64,000 nt of DNA from Bacteroidota bacterium. Its GTDB lineage: Bacteria; Bacteroidota; Rhodothermia; Rhodothermales; UBA10348. The notes beneath the pieces were generated by a model, which had not been told where the DNA came from, searched no databases, and worked only from the letters and a program-made list of their open reading frames with translations. The position numbers were made by a program, and so were the translations under genes. Positions within the stretch are counted from its first letter, which is position 1; the number at the start of each line of letters is the position of its first letter. Of this stretch, positions 36,155 through 44,723 are shown piece by piece. Location of the stretch: positions 124,001-188,000 of the forward strand of contig JADFHF010000001.1 in NCBI GenBank assembly GCA_022567305.1, written 5' to 3'.

Positions 36155-39123
36155 CACGAAGCCCCCGGGAGGTGTTTCTCAGCGTACTTCCAGTCGGACA
36201 ATAACTCATAGTGCGGCATGTCCGTTTGGGTGGACGCGACTTTGAATCGAATCGAGGTTTTAAGGTGTGACACGTTTCCACATACCCTCTGATAGTCGCA
36301 GAACTTGCAAGCGCCGTTGTCATCGGCGGCCTGGAAGAAAGATCCTGCTTGCACCAGGCGACCGACACGCCTGAGCTCTGCGGCAACCTCTTGTCGGAAG
36401 GCCGAAGGATCGGCTTCAATTCGCCGACCGAGTTCCCGGCTACTCGGAAAGAGATATCCCGATCGGTTTACGGATTCCCCAAGCAGCTCCTCGACAACGT
36501 AGGCATAGAGCGCCCATTGAAGGGAACGCCCGTCGTTGAGTAGATCTTCTGCATCGTACTCGGAACTGGTCCCGGTTTTGTAGTCGGTGATGGCAAATCC
36601 GCCGGTCTTCACTCGATCAATGCGATCAATCCGGCCGAGAAGAGAAATCGATAACCCTTCGAGGTCAATTATAATTTTCTCCGTCCGATCGGTGTCTGAT
36701 TTTCGGTTTTGAGGCCAGATGCCAAAGCCAAACTCAAACGCGTAAGGTTCGGCGTATTCCTGGCGTTCGATTTCGTCGCAGATAAACGCACGCGCGACCA
36801 TTCTCAATTCCGAACGAATCTCCTCTTCCACGGCTGGATTCGGGGCTGATCGAGTGCGAGCAAAATCGTCTACCGCTGACAAAAACAGCTTCTCCAGCTG
36901 GGTCGTGTCAGGTTCAGCGATCGGCCCGGATCGACTGGACATGAACGTGGCCAATATATCGTGTACGAGCAATCCCTTCTCGAGCGGACTCATCCACACG
37001 TCATCTTCGCGTTCATCAAGTGTTCTGGCCTTTAGTACATTCTTCAAGAAGTATCGAAATGGACAGGCCGTCAAGGTTTCCAGCCTGGAAGCCGACCACC
37101 TGACACGGCCTGAATAAGGATTTTTTTGCCGGGACGATATCTGAACCTGCCCGTCGAATGGAGTCCACGATTCTGATTCACGCTGCCGGATTGCATTTCG
37201 ACCTCTACCGATCCAAGGGTAGAGCCGGTCACATTTTTCAGCAGCGTCGTTCTGATCCTTGAGCGCCAGGATCATGTCAGTCCGGTCGAGTGGAAGACCG
37301 AATTCCGGGTCATTGGAGTCGGGTACGTAGGATTGAGGCGAGAGAGACGTCTCTGGCACGTCGGTACCGTCGGAGATCGAGCGTAAGACCGATGATGGAT
37401 ACAGTTCGCGACCGTCCGAAACATCATAGCAGTTGTACACGAGCGTTACCGCTCCCGTAGCTCTAGCGAGTGCGAACTCAAGATTGCGGGGCCGGTCTTC
37501 AGCAGTTTCTTTCGATGTGATCAGGCGATGATCATGCCCTTTTTCGAGACGTTGTTGAAGATCGTCTGGAAGGAAAGGGTTCTCTGACACATGAGTGGCC
37601 ATGGTGAGCTCATCAAGACCCACTACATACAGATTGGGTCTATCCGAATACCCGGCTTGAGAAAACGGTACCACGTGTAGAGACGCAGGTGAAGATTTGC
37701 GGGCTTCGCATCGACGAGTATCCAGGATATCCTGCATTCGACGAACGAGCACTGAGCGCGGTAGACGATCTGTCACCTCATCACTCAATCGCCTGAATAC
37801 AGACAGAATTAGATCGATGGTATCGATGATGGTCTGTTCGACAGACGGTTCATCTTTCTCGTCAACCGAAAAAACGTATGCTTCCACAAAGCGCTCAACT
37901 CGCCCTGAAATCTCCGCGAGAGTCGCCTCTGAATTCACTTCTCCAAGAGATAACAAGGATTGAAGTGCATCCGCTACGCTTCTTGCGATTTCCAGGGATC
38001 TCGTCCGGTCATCTTCTACGAAGGAACCCCTCGCGGCCCTGAGCTCATGTTCCAGTTTCTTCTGGTGCTGTTCAAAAACGTGATGATAGAACTTGGCGCC
38101 ACCGGTCAGATGAACGGTCGAAAGAATGTTTGCTGCGTGAACAGAAATTGAACTGCCGTCTTCGTTCGATTTTCCGAGATGAACGAATCCACCTCGCAAC
38201 ATTTGAACCAGGCGTGAACTGGACTGTCCGTCTCCGATCCACTGCAGAAACTGCCGGATCGCCTGCCCCACACGGGTTGACGTCATCTCGTACCCCTTGG
38301 CAAGGGTGATATCGATGTCAATTCGGTCTGCAAGAGAACGAATGGCCCGGATATAGGGCTCTCTCGATGCATAAACCAGTTCAACCGAATCGAGTGGTAA
38401 GCCTTTCCCAACCATATCCCTGAACACCGCTCGGATTTCATTTTCCACACCCACCGCACTCATGACACGATAGGTCGCCCGGTTGTGCATTCGTGCCTTT
38501 GAATTCTTAGCCAGAGGCCAATCTCTTAATAAGAAGCCCGCCGTCTCTTCTCGGGCGTCAGACGCGTGGGCTGGCGGCCCAATCCTGAAGACCGACGCTG
38601 CCCATCTTGAAAGTGTGCGGACGTAGTCCAATTCAAGTTCGGAGAGCACGACCTCGTCCAAAATCACCACTAATTCAGGCCGAACCGAATTCGGTTCCTG
38701 TTCCAACGTCTTGGCGGAAGAAACCAAAATATCGGCCTCGTCAACCAGGTTTCTCTGACTTAGATAAGATTCGTACAGATGATATAGTTCGGCTACCTGA
38801 TGCTCGCCTTCTAATCTACAGACACTTTGATAGTCAGCCGTCGAGACTCCCGCTTTCCGGAGCGTTCGGACTGTATTGGCGATCGACGAGCCGGACCTGG
38901 TGATCGGGCTCGAAAACGGAACGTCCAAATCTTGAATGAGTTTTTCAAGCAGGATTACGGCTCCTTCACGGGACAAAAACCGCGACCGCGGAGAGCAGGA
39001 AGCATCCCAGATCGAGATGGCATGCTTGGACACGGTTGTGACATGTACATTCAGCCAACCCTGTCCTCCCGCGGCTAGAGCACGAAGCATTTCTGTTCCT
39101 ACCTGGGGGTCAGGAACCAGCAA
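36154..39123 (-). CDS. addB: AddB-like nuclease subunit with Fe-S cysteines
   Basis: At least 989 residues. The N-terminus has VLLVPDPQVGTEMLRAL, typical of the inactive-helicase part of AddB. The C-terminal region carries WSASRLETLTACPFRYFL, the nuclease core LGRIDRIDRVKTGGFAITDYKTG with QWALYAY, and a terminal ACKFCDYQRVCGN. The Cys in ACPFRYF plus the last three Cys would form the AddB-type 4Fe-4S staple. The only canonical start is TTG 39123, yet the frame stays open to 39234 and encodes GRVHIDRTFYSYPLSQLSSA-like residues leading into EKVLLVPDPQVG, so the true start is probably further upstream. The ATG that would serve (39243) is followed by GTT and a TGA. Confidence 0.82.
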   Translation of the reverse strand: MLVPDPQVGTEMLRALAAGGQGWLNVHVTTVSKHAISIWDASCSPRSRFLSREGAVILLEKLIQDLDVPFSSPITRSGSSIANTVRTLRKAGVSTADYQSVCRLEGEHQVAELYHLYESYLSQRNLVDEADILVSSAKTLEQEPNSVRPELVVILDEVVLSELELDYVRTLSRWAASVFRIGPPAHASDAREETAGFLLRDWPLAKNSKARMHNRATYRVMSAVGVENEIRAVFRDMVGKGLPLDSVELVYASREPYIRAIRSLADRIDIDITLAKGYEMTSTRVGQAIRQFLQWIGDGQSSSRLVQMLRGGFVHLGKSNEDGSSISVHAANILSTVHLTGGAKFYHHVFEQHQKKLEHELRAARGSFVEDDRTRSLEIARSVADALQSLLSLGEVNSEATLAEISGRVERFVEAYVFSVDEKDEPSVEQTIIDTIDLILSVFRRLSDEVTDRLPRSVLVRRMQDILDTRRCEARKSSPASLHVVPFSQAGYSDRPNLYVVGLDELTMATHVSENPFLPDDLQQRLEKGHDHRLITSKETAEDRPRNLEFALARATGAVTLVYNCYDVSDGRELYPSSVLRSISDGTDVPETSLSPQSYVPDSNDPEFGLPLDRTDMILALKDQNDAAEKCDRLYPWIGRGRNAIRQRESESWTPFDGQVQISSRQKNPYSGRVRWSASRLETLTACPFRYFLKNVLKARTLDEREDDVWMSPLEKGLLVHDILATFMSSRSGPIAEPDTTQLEKLFLSAVDDFARTRSAPNPAVEEEIRSELRMVARAFICDEIERQEYAEPYAFEFGFGIWPQNRKSDTDRTEKIIIDLEGLSISLLGRIDRIDRVKTGGFAITDYKTGTSSEYDAEDLLNDGRSLQWALYAYVVEELLGESVNRSGYLFPSSRELGRRIEADPSAFRQEVAAELRRVGRLVQAGSFFQAADDNGACKFCDYQRVCGNVSHLKTSIRFKVASTQTDMPHYELLSDWKYAEKHLPGAS

Positions 39124-39270
39124 TACCTTCTCTGCTGCGGGATCAATACCAGCGTTGAGCGCCGAGGAGAGTTGCGAAAGTGGGTATGAGTAAAAAGTAC
39201 GATCGATATGAACGCGCCCAGCAGCGGCTTTGAATCAAACCATAAGAACACTGCTTGAAAGGTATATCAC

Positions 39271-39296
39271 GCCTATGACATCTAGATGTCACAGGC
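39271..39296. promoter_or_regulatory. 26-bp palindrome between addB and the DnaQ-like exonuclease
   Basis: The core TGACATCTAGATGTCA (39276-39291) is a perfect 16-bp palindrome. After one mismatched pair the symmetry continues with GCCT at 39271-39274 and AGGC at 39293-39296, giving 24 of 26 symmetric positions. It lies in the divergent gap of a repair locus, 28 bp from the ATG at 39243 on the minus side and 131 bp from the exonuclease ATG. Its length and place fit a repressor operator serving both sides. It does not match the E. coli (CTG-N10-CAG) LexA box. Confidence 0.55.
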
Positions 39297-39426
39297 TGTG
39301 TCTACATTTCGTTGAATTGAAGAAAAAGGGTCAATAACCGCAATAAAACAGCATTTTAGGGTTTAAGTGATGCTCAATACACCCGGACACGCGCCTGTAC
39401 TTGAATGACAATGGAATAAGAGAGCT

Positions 39427-40242
39427 ATGAGTAAAATAATGATCGCGTTTGATGTCGAAACGACTGGAAAAAATCCGGAGACTGACCAGATCGTCGAGAT
39501 TTCCATGTGCTTGTATGAAGCAGGTAATGAAGAAACGTATCACCGTCTGTTAAAGCCAGACGTCTCGATTACACCCGGAGCACAACGAGTCCACGGAATC
39601 TCGATGGAGGACGTCCAGGATGCCCCGAACTTTGCGGACGTATCCGACGAAATCCTCGAGTTTCTGGCTGCGGCTGAAGTTATTGTAGGGTACAATGTCC
39701 GTTTCGACATACGATTTGTTGAGAAAGAGTTTGCCAGGCTAGGCAAAGAAATCCATCTGGATGAAAAATTGGTGGTGGATCCCTATCGCATTTGGCAGAC
39801 CATGGAACCTCGAAAGCTCGAAGATGCGCATCGAAAATTTGTCGGTGGAGAAATGGAAGGTGCCCACCGAGCGACAGCGGATGTACACGCAGTCGTTGTG
39901 GTGCTTCGCGGTCTTCGTCGTGAGTTCAACCTGGAAGAGGCCTCGTGGGAAGATCTCGCTCAATTGACTGATCCTCAAAGGGAAGCCTGGGTAGGCGATT
40001 CGCAACATTTTCTATGGGAAAACGAGCAGGTCATTTTCAACTTCGGGAAATACAATGGTCGGGAGCTTCTTGAAGTTGCCCAGAAAGATGCTGGCTACCT
40101 GAACTGGATTCAAAGATCTGATTTCCCACGACATGTAAAGAATTTGTGCAAGGGTGCGGGCGCCGGATATGCTCAAACCGTTTTCAATGAAAAGATAGCT
40201 GCAACGTTTGGGCCCCCACCCGTTGCCAGCGAAACGTCCTGA
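39427..40242 (+). CDS. DnaQ-like 3'-5' exonuclease with ExoX-type C-terminal motif
   Basis: 271 residues. A DEDDh exonuclease: ExoI motif AFDVETTG (D9, E11), ExoII GYNVRFDIRFVEKEF, and ExoIII HRATADVHAV with the His and Asp of the DEDDh type. The C-terminal part (about 205-245) has FNFGKYNGRELLEVAQKD and YLNWIQRSDFP, the small domain found after exonuclease X and related proteins. It degrades DNA from 3' ends in proofreading or repair, and is probably a stand-alone nuclease rather than the replicative epsilon subunit. It is divergent from the addB-addA-rmuC block and shares the palindromic gap with it. Confidence 0.85.
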   Translation: MSKIMIAFDVETTGKNPETDQIVEISMCLYEAGNEETYHRLLKPDVSITPGAQRVHGISMEDVQDAPNFADVSDEILEFLAAAEVIVGYNVRFDIRFVEKEFARLGKEIHLDEKLVVDPYRIWQTMEPRKLEDAHRKFVGGEMEGAHRATADVHAVVVVLRGLRREFNLEEASWEDLAQLTDPQREAWVGDSQHFLWENEQVIFNFGKYNGRELLEVAQKDAGYLNWIQRSDFPRHVKNLCKGAGAGYAQTVFNEKIAATFGPPPVASETS

Positions 40243-40310
40243 CCTTGCTTCAAACTACCGAAATCTCCTACTTTTATGGAGATTCAGACATTCACCAGAC
40301 GTGAAATACA

Positions 40311-40733
40311 ATGAATACGTATTCCCCAGATTTATTGGCCGTACTCGTAGCAGGCCTGGTACCGATGGTCGTTGGAGCAGTCTGGTACGGACCGCTCTTC
40401 GGAAAGAAATGGTTGGAAATGATAGGTAAAACGGAGGACGAGATCAAAGCAGACTTCAATCCGCTCAAAGCCTACGGGATATCATTCATTATGGCCCTCG
40501 TCATGGGTTACGTGCTCGCACACGTCCTGCAAGCCTGGGATGATGCATACGCCATGACTGGATGGGCGGCTGGAATGCAGGGCGCATTCTGGTCCTGGCT
40601 AGGATTTGTCGTTACGATTGGATATCAGTCGATGGCCTGGGAAGGCAAAAAACTTGGATTGTTTGCCATGAACATGGCGTACAATCTGGTCGTCCTTCTG
40701 GGGATGGGCACCATCCTTGGCGTTTGGAGATAG
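40311..40733 (+). CDS. DUF1761 four-helix membrane protein
   Basis: 140 residues with four hydrophobic segments. The family signature is LVAGLVPMVVGAVWYGPLFG followed by KKWLEMIGKTEDEI, and the protein ends with MAYNLVVLLGMGTILGVWR, as usual for DUF1761. No function is known. It lies 68 bp after the exonuclease and may be co-transcribed with it. Confidence 0.8.
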   Translation: MNTYSPDLLAVLVAGLVPMVVGAVWYGPLFGKKWLEMIGKTEDEIKADFNPLKAYGISFIMALVMGYVLAHVLQAWDDAYAMTGWAAGMQGAFWSWLGFVVTIGYQSMAWEGKKLGLFAMNMAYNLVVLLGMGTILGVWR

Positions 40734-40783
40734 GTTTAATCGCACTCTGGACGACGTGGTGGCGAAACCGGGGCGGCGACGAA

Positions 40784-41083
40784 CTACCTTTTGGATTCGT
40801 CCTGTTCCGCCTCAACGGCTGGATTCTCCGCTTGTTTAGAGGCAGCTGGAAGTCGCCTCATGTGAGATTCAATGAGTTCGAGACGCTCTTCCAGTGGTAT
40901 TATTGCGTCTGTCATCGCTTCCTGAATCATGCCTTTCAGTTCAGACGTCCCAAGACTATGGGATCCGCTCTGGGCCCTGATCTGTTCACGTTTTAGATCA
41001 TTTTTTGCTTTCGCGTTCCATGCAATAAATGAAAAAATAATTACATTCATCATCAGGATGAAGAAGACGGTAGAAAATTCCAT
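40784..41083 (-). CDS. Small membrane-anchored protein with a helical tail
   Basis: 99 residues, family not recognised. One N-terminal membrane helix (STVFFILMMNVIIFSFIAW) is followed by a charged linker and an amphipathic helix (MIQEAMTDAIIPLEERLEL), with an acidic end. The organisation (one helix, then coiled coil) resembles small envelope-stress or phage-shock accessory proteins, but there is no sequence signature to name it. It starts at ATG 41083 and stands alone. Confidence 0.55.
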   Translation of the reverse strand: MEFSTVFFILMMNVIIFSFIAWNAKAKNDLKREQIRAQSGSHSLGTSELKGMIQEAMTDAIIPLEERLELIESHMRRLPAASKQAENPAVEAEQDESKR

Positions 41084-41316
41084 TGGCTTCTACGATTGGG
41101 TTTTACGATTTTAGTTGCCGTTTGAGGCGAACAACTCCTGTTTCGGAATCTCATCTTCCAATAAAAGTGCCATCACACTGATATCCAAGTTTCGAGGTGT
41201 TCTGATCGTTTGTGGAGCATCTTTCAGACGCAGTAACTTGAACACTGAAAATCCGTAGACCATGCCGAAGCATTACGCAGGTTTCGCGTTCCCTTCCATC
41301 GAGCGAACTATGAGAA

Positions 41317-41535
41317 ATGGCCGATAAATACGAAACGTCTATCTACACGAAAAAGCAGCTCAACAACGCCCGGACTAAAGGCCAGGTGAAAGGATGGGTC
41401 CAGGGCGCTGCATCTACGTTTCTGTTTTTGTTGCTCATGAAATTCGTGGGACTGATTCCAGCCATCGCGGTCCTCGGCGGCCTGGGTTATCTCGGCTACA
41501 GAATATTTTCCGCGGGCAAAGAAACAATCTCCTAA
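41317..41535 (+). CDS. Small membrane protein of 72 residues
   Basis: Family not recognised. A polar N-terminus (KYETSIYTKKQLNNARTKGQ) is followed by two short hydrophobic segments (STFLFLLLMKFVGLIPAIAV and LGGLGYLGYRIF). It is probably an inner-membrane hairpin. ATG 41317 has no clear ribosome site. The 233 bp before it contain nothing recognisable. Confidence 0.55.
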   Translation: MADKYETSIYTKKQLNNARTKGQVKGWVQGAASTFLFLLLMKFVGLIPAIAVLGGLGYLGYRIFSAGKETIS

Positions 41536-41607
41536 AAACTTCCTGATTCGGTATTATTTCCGTGTTCGACCGGTTAATTTTGTCCCCCCGAACAGAAATC
41601 CCCGGAA

Positions 41608-42180
41608 ATGGACAGACGAGACGCACTTACCAAGCTCACCCTACTGATCGGTGGAGCTGTTTCAGCTCCCACGTTTTCCGCCTTCATCTCCGGATGTGCA
41701 CCGCCACGTTCTCAGGGTACGTACGTCCCGCTTTCGCTAGATTCGAATGCCTTTCGTCTTATAGGCGAACTTGCCGAGCTGATTATTCCAGAGACAGATA
41801 CTCCAGGCGCCTTGACTGCGGGTGTCGACAGATACATAGATAGTGTGCTAACCGACATTTTCAGCGAAGATCGGCGAAGCGATTTCTTTCTGGGAATGGA
41901 GGACTTCTCGAGCCGAGCGCACGCTTCGTATGGAGCTGACCTGAGAGAAATGAGCCCCGAACAGCAGCGCGATTTTCTAGTCGCACTTGAATATGAAGCC
42001 TTTCGTGGAATTCCATCGCACGTGCCCAATGCGGCTTCCTTTTACCGCCAGGTAAAAGAGCTGACGGTCACAGGGTATTACACGTCAGAAGTAGGCGCTA
42101 CAATGGAACTTCATTTGATGCCCTATGGAAAGTATCGACCGATTGTGCCGTTGGAAGAGATCGGGAGAGCGTGGGCGTAA
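41608..42180 (+). CDS. Gluconate 2-dehydrogenase subunit 3 family protein, Tat-dependent
   Basis: 190 residues. The N-terminus MDRRDALTKLTLLIGGAVSA is a Tat-type signal; FISGC at about residue 30 could also be a lipobox, so the protein may be a Tat lipoprotein. The family core reads IGELAELIIPETDTPGA, then AGVDRYID and MSPEQQRDFLVALE, ending in GYYTSEVGATMEL. In known gluconate and FAD-glucose dehydrogenases this small subunit binds the GMC flavoprotein and pulls it through Tat. The GMC gene follows after 30 bp and has no signal of its own, which fits that role. Confidence 0.87.
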   Translation: MDRRDALTKLTLLIGGAVSAPTFSAFISGCAPPRSQGTYVPLSLDSNAFRLIGELAELIIPETDTPGALTAGVDRYIDSVLTDIFSEDRRSDFFLGMEDFSSRAHASYGADLREMSPEQQRDFLVALEYEAFRGIPSHVPNAASFYRQVKELTVTGYYTSEVGATMELHLMPYGKYRPIVPLEEIGRAWA

Positions 42181-42210
42181 ACCCGTAGCCGGCAACTAAA
42201 TGCGAGCGCC

Positions 42211-43908
42211 GTGATAACCCTCAAACGCGAATCATACGACGCCATCGTTATCGGTTCTGGAATGTCCGGGGGCTGGGCAGCCAAAGAACTCTGTGAGAAA
42301 GGGCTCAAGACGCTCGTCCTGGAGCGGGGCCGCGGAGTCGAGCACGGAACAGACTACATCACGGAGCACAAACAACCGTGGGAACTCCCCCATCGAGGTC
42401 AAACACCTCCTGCGCTAGCTGAGCGTGATTACGCGGTACAGAAGGAGGTATATCTGTTCGACGAGTCCACGAGACACTTTTTTATCAATGACCGACTGAA
42501 TCCCTATAAACAGAAAAAGCCTTTCTCCTGGATCAGGGGGAACCAGGTCGGCGGTCGATCTCTGTTGTGGGCACGTCAGTGTTATCGCTGGAGCGATCTA
42601 GATTTCGAGGCCAATGCCCGTGATGGACACGGTGTCGACTGGCCCATACGTTATACAGACATCGCTCCCTGGTACGATTATGTTGAATCCTTTGTTGGAA
42701 TCTCGGGCGAAGCGCTCGGCCTGCCGCAGTTGCCGGATGGTAAGTTCCAGAAACCCATGGAAATGAATGTGGTAGAGCGGCATCTCAAGGGCCGCATTGA
42801 GAACTCGTTTCCGGGTAGAAGAATGACCATTGGACGCTGTGCCGTTCTGACGGAGGAGCTGAATGGCCGTGCACCCTGTCACTATTGTGGGGAATGCGAA
42901 AGAGGATGCTCGACCCGCTCTTATTTCAGCAGCCTATCCGTAACGCTCCCGGCAGCCATGGCAACCGGCAACTTGACGCTGCGACCTCACAGCAACGTTC
43001 ATTCGATCATCTACGACGAAGAACGCGATCGGGCAACCGGTGTCCGGGTCGTGGACTACGAGTCCAAGGAGGTCCTCGAGTTTGATGGACAGATCATTTT
43101 CATGTGTGCATCCTGCATTGGTACGACACAGATCATGATGAACTCGAAGAGTCTGCGGTTTCCCGACGGCATCGCCAATTCAAGCGGCGCGCTCGGGCAC
43201 TACCTCATGGATCATCATGAACTCACGTCGAGTGCGGTGATCGACGGATTTGAAGACGATTATTACGAAGGGAAAAGACCCAACGGCGTCTATATTCCTC
43301 GATTTCGGAACGTAGATGAACAGTCTTCGCGAAATGATTATGTACGTGGATTCGGGTTTCAGGCAGGTGCGTTTCGAATGGGATGGGGCCGCGGAGCAAG
43401 CGAGCCTGGGTTTGGAATCGATCTCAAAGAAAAACTCCGCTCACCGGGACCCTGGGCGATGTGGATGTCGGGTTTTGGAGAAGCGCTGCCTGTCTTTGAG
43501 AATCAGGTGTCGTTATCAGAGGAACGCGATGAGTGGGGATTACCCATCGTGGAAATCGACTGCGCTTATACCCCAAATGCGTATGCAATGCGAGAGGATA
43601 TTGCGGTGTGTATTCGTGAGATGTACGAAGCCGCAGGATTTCACTCGATAGAGATTGGCGACATTCCAAATGTCGTTCCGGGAATCGCCATCCACGAAAT
43701 GGGCACGGCCAGGATGGGTCGTGATCCAAAAACATCGGTGCTCAACGCCTTCAACCAGTGCCACGACGTGCCCAATTTGTTCGTGACGGACGGCGCATGC
43801 ATGACCTCATCGGCGTGTCAAAATCCATCCATCACCTACATGGCTCTCACAGCCAGAGCTGTAGACTTCGCCGTGACGGCGATGAAACGAGGGGATCTAT
43901 ACTCTTAA
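42211..43908 (+). CDS. GMC-family FAD-dependent oxidoreductase (gluconate-dehydrogenase-like)
   Basis: 565 residues from GTG 42211. N-terminal FAD motif AIVIGSGMSGGWAAKEL and VLERG; GNQVGGRSLLWARQC; and a C-terminal catalytic part with AIHEMGTARMG and CQNPSITYMALTARAVDF. Residues C223, C226, C229 and C233 form CHYCGECERGC, a CX2CX2CX3C arrangement like a ferredoxin 4Fe-4S site. The substrate is probably a sugar or sugar acid. With subunit 3 it forms a periplasmic pair; no cytochrome c subunit is encoded beside it. It stops 3 bp before the convergent tauE gene. Confidence 0.87.
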   Translation: MITLKRESYDAIVIGSGMSGGWAAKELCEKGLKTLVLERGRGVEHGTDYITEHKQPWELPHRGQTPPALAERDYAVQKEVYLFDESTRHFFINDRLNPYKQKKPFSWIRGNQVGGRSLLWARQCYRWSDLDFEANARDGHGVDWPIRYTDIAPWYDYVESFVGISGEALGLPQLPDGKFQKPMEMNVVERHLKGRIENSFPGRRMTIGRCAVLTEELNGRAPCHYCGECERGCSTRSYFSSLSVTLPAAMATGNLTLRPHSNVHSIIYDEERDRATGVRVVDYESKEVLEFDGQIIFMCASCIGTTQIMMNSKSLRFPDGIANSSGALGHYLMDHHELTSSAVIDGFEDDYYEGKRPNGVYIPRFRNVDEQSSRNDYVRGFGFQAGAFRMGWGRGASEPGFGIDLKEKLRSPGPWAMWMSGFGEALPVFENQVSLSEERDEWGLPIVEIDCAYTPNAYAMREDIAVCIREMYEAAGFHSIEIGDIPNVVPGIAIHEMGTARMGRDPKTSVLNAFNQCHDVPNLFVTDGACMTSSACQNPSITYMALTARAVDFAVTAMKRGDLYS

Positions 43909-43911
43909 GCC

Positions 43912-44691
43912 CTACGTGAAGAGGAGTTTGCGAGCGAGAAGGACAAGAGCGATTAGGATCACGATCCCCAGAATACGTTGAATCACTTTCGGCTCGACTC
44001 GCGCAGCGCCGAAATACGATCCACCGAACCCTCCGATGACTACCGCACCAATTAAGGGTAAATAGTCGGAAAATGTTATCTCGTGAAACTGGACACGTGC
44101 CAGAATTCCGAAGAGTGAATTGATCCAGATGAAGATCGCGCCCGTTGCTGCCGCTTCCTTCTCCTTTCCCAGCCCGAACAAAATAATAAGAGGAACGAGA
44201 TAGATCCCGCCTCCAATGCCTACGGTGCCAGCCAGAAATCCCAGAATTCCGCCGAGTCCAAAAGGCAATATTTTCTTGACCCGGTCACTGAGCTCAAATC
44301 CCAGTTCGAGATCGTCAACCAGATAAATGCGAGCAGCCACGAAAATGAGTGAGCCGAGGAGAAGCCACCCAAAGATCGTCTGGCTCAGGTGCAAGGAACC
44401 TCCCAGATAGGCCATCGGAATCGACGTGACCAGAAACGGCCAGATGAGACCAAAACGTGCGTGTTTGTGCCGGATAAAATTGATGCTCCCGGCGAATGTG
44501 ACGATCAGGTTCAGGCTCAGCGACACGGTCGGAATCACGACATAACTGACACCGAAAATGGTCAAGAGAGCCGTATAAGACGATCCTCCACCGAGACCGA
44601 CCGAGGAGTACATAAACGCAATCCCGAGAAAGAGAGTTGCCACGATCCATATTGAAACGTCGCCGGTCGGACCGAATAGAGAGATCTCCAC
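43912..44691 (-). CDS. Sulfite exporter TauE/SafE-family transporter
   Basis: 259 residues, eight hydrophobic segments. Two typical glycine-rich repeats are seen: SVGLGGGSSYTALLTIFGVS in the first half and GTVGIGGGIYLVPLIILFG in the second. The family exports sulfite, sulfoacetate or similar anions. It begins with GTG 44691. The gene that follows upstream on the same strand is 32 bp away, so they may be one unit, though no functional link is obvious. Confidence 0.87.
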   Translation of the reverse strand: MEISLFGPTGDVSIWIVATLFLGIAFMYSSVGLGGGSSYTALLTIFGVSYVVIPTVSLSLNLIVTFAGSINFIRHKHARFGLIWPFLVTSIPMAYLGGSLHLSQTIFGWLLLGSLIFVAARIYLVDDLELGFELSDRVKKILPFGLGGILGFLAGTVGIGGGIYLVPLIILFGLGKEKEAAATGAIFIWINSLFGILARVQFHEITFSDYLPLIGAVVIGGFGGSYFGAARVEPKVIQRILGIVILIALVLLARKLLFT

Positions 44692-44723
44692 TGTTCACGG
44701 ATGTCTTCGTGTTTCTCGAACGC

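Noticed and set aside
40784-41083. Naming the 99-residue membrane protein as a phage-shock PspB/PspC homologue
   Set aside because: Only the layout (one helix plus coiled coil) is similar; there is no sequence signature.
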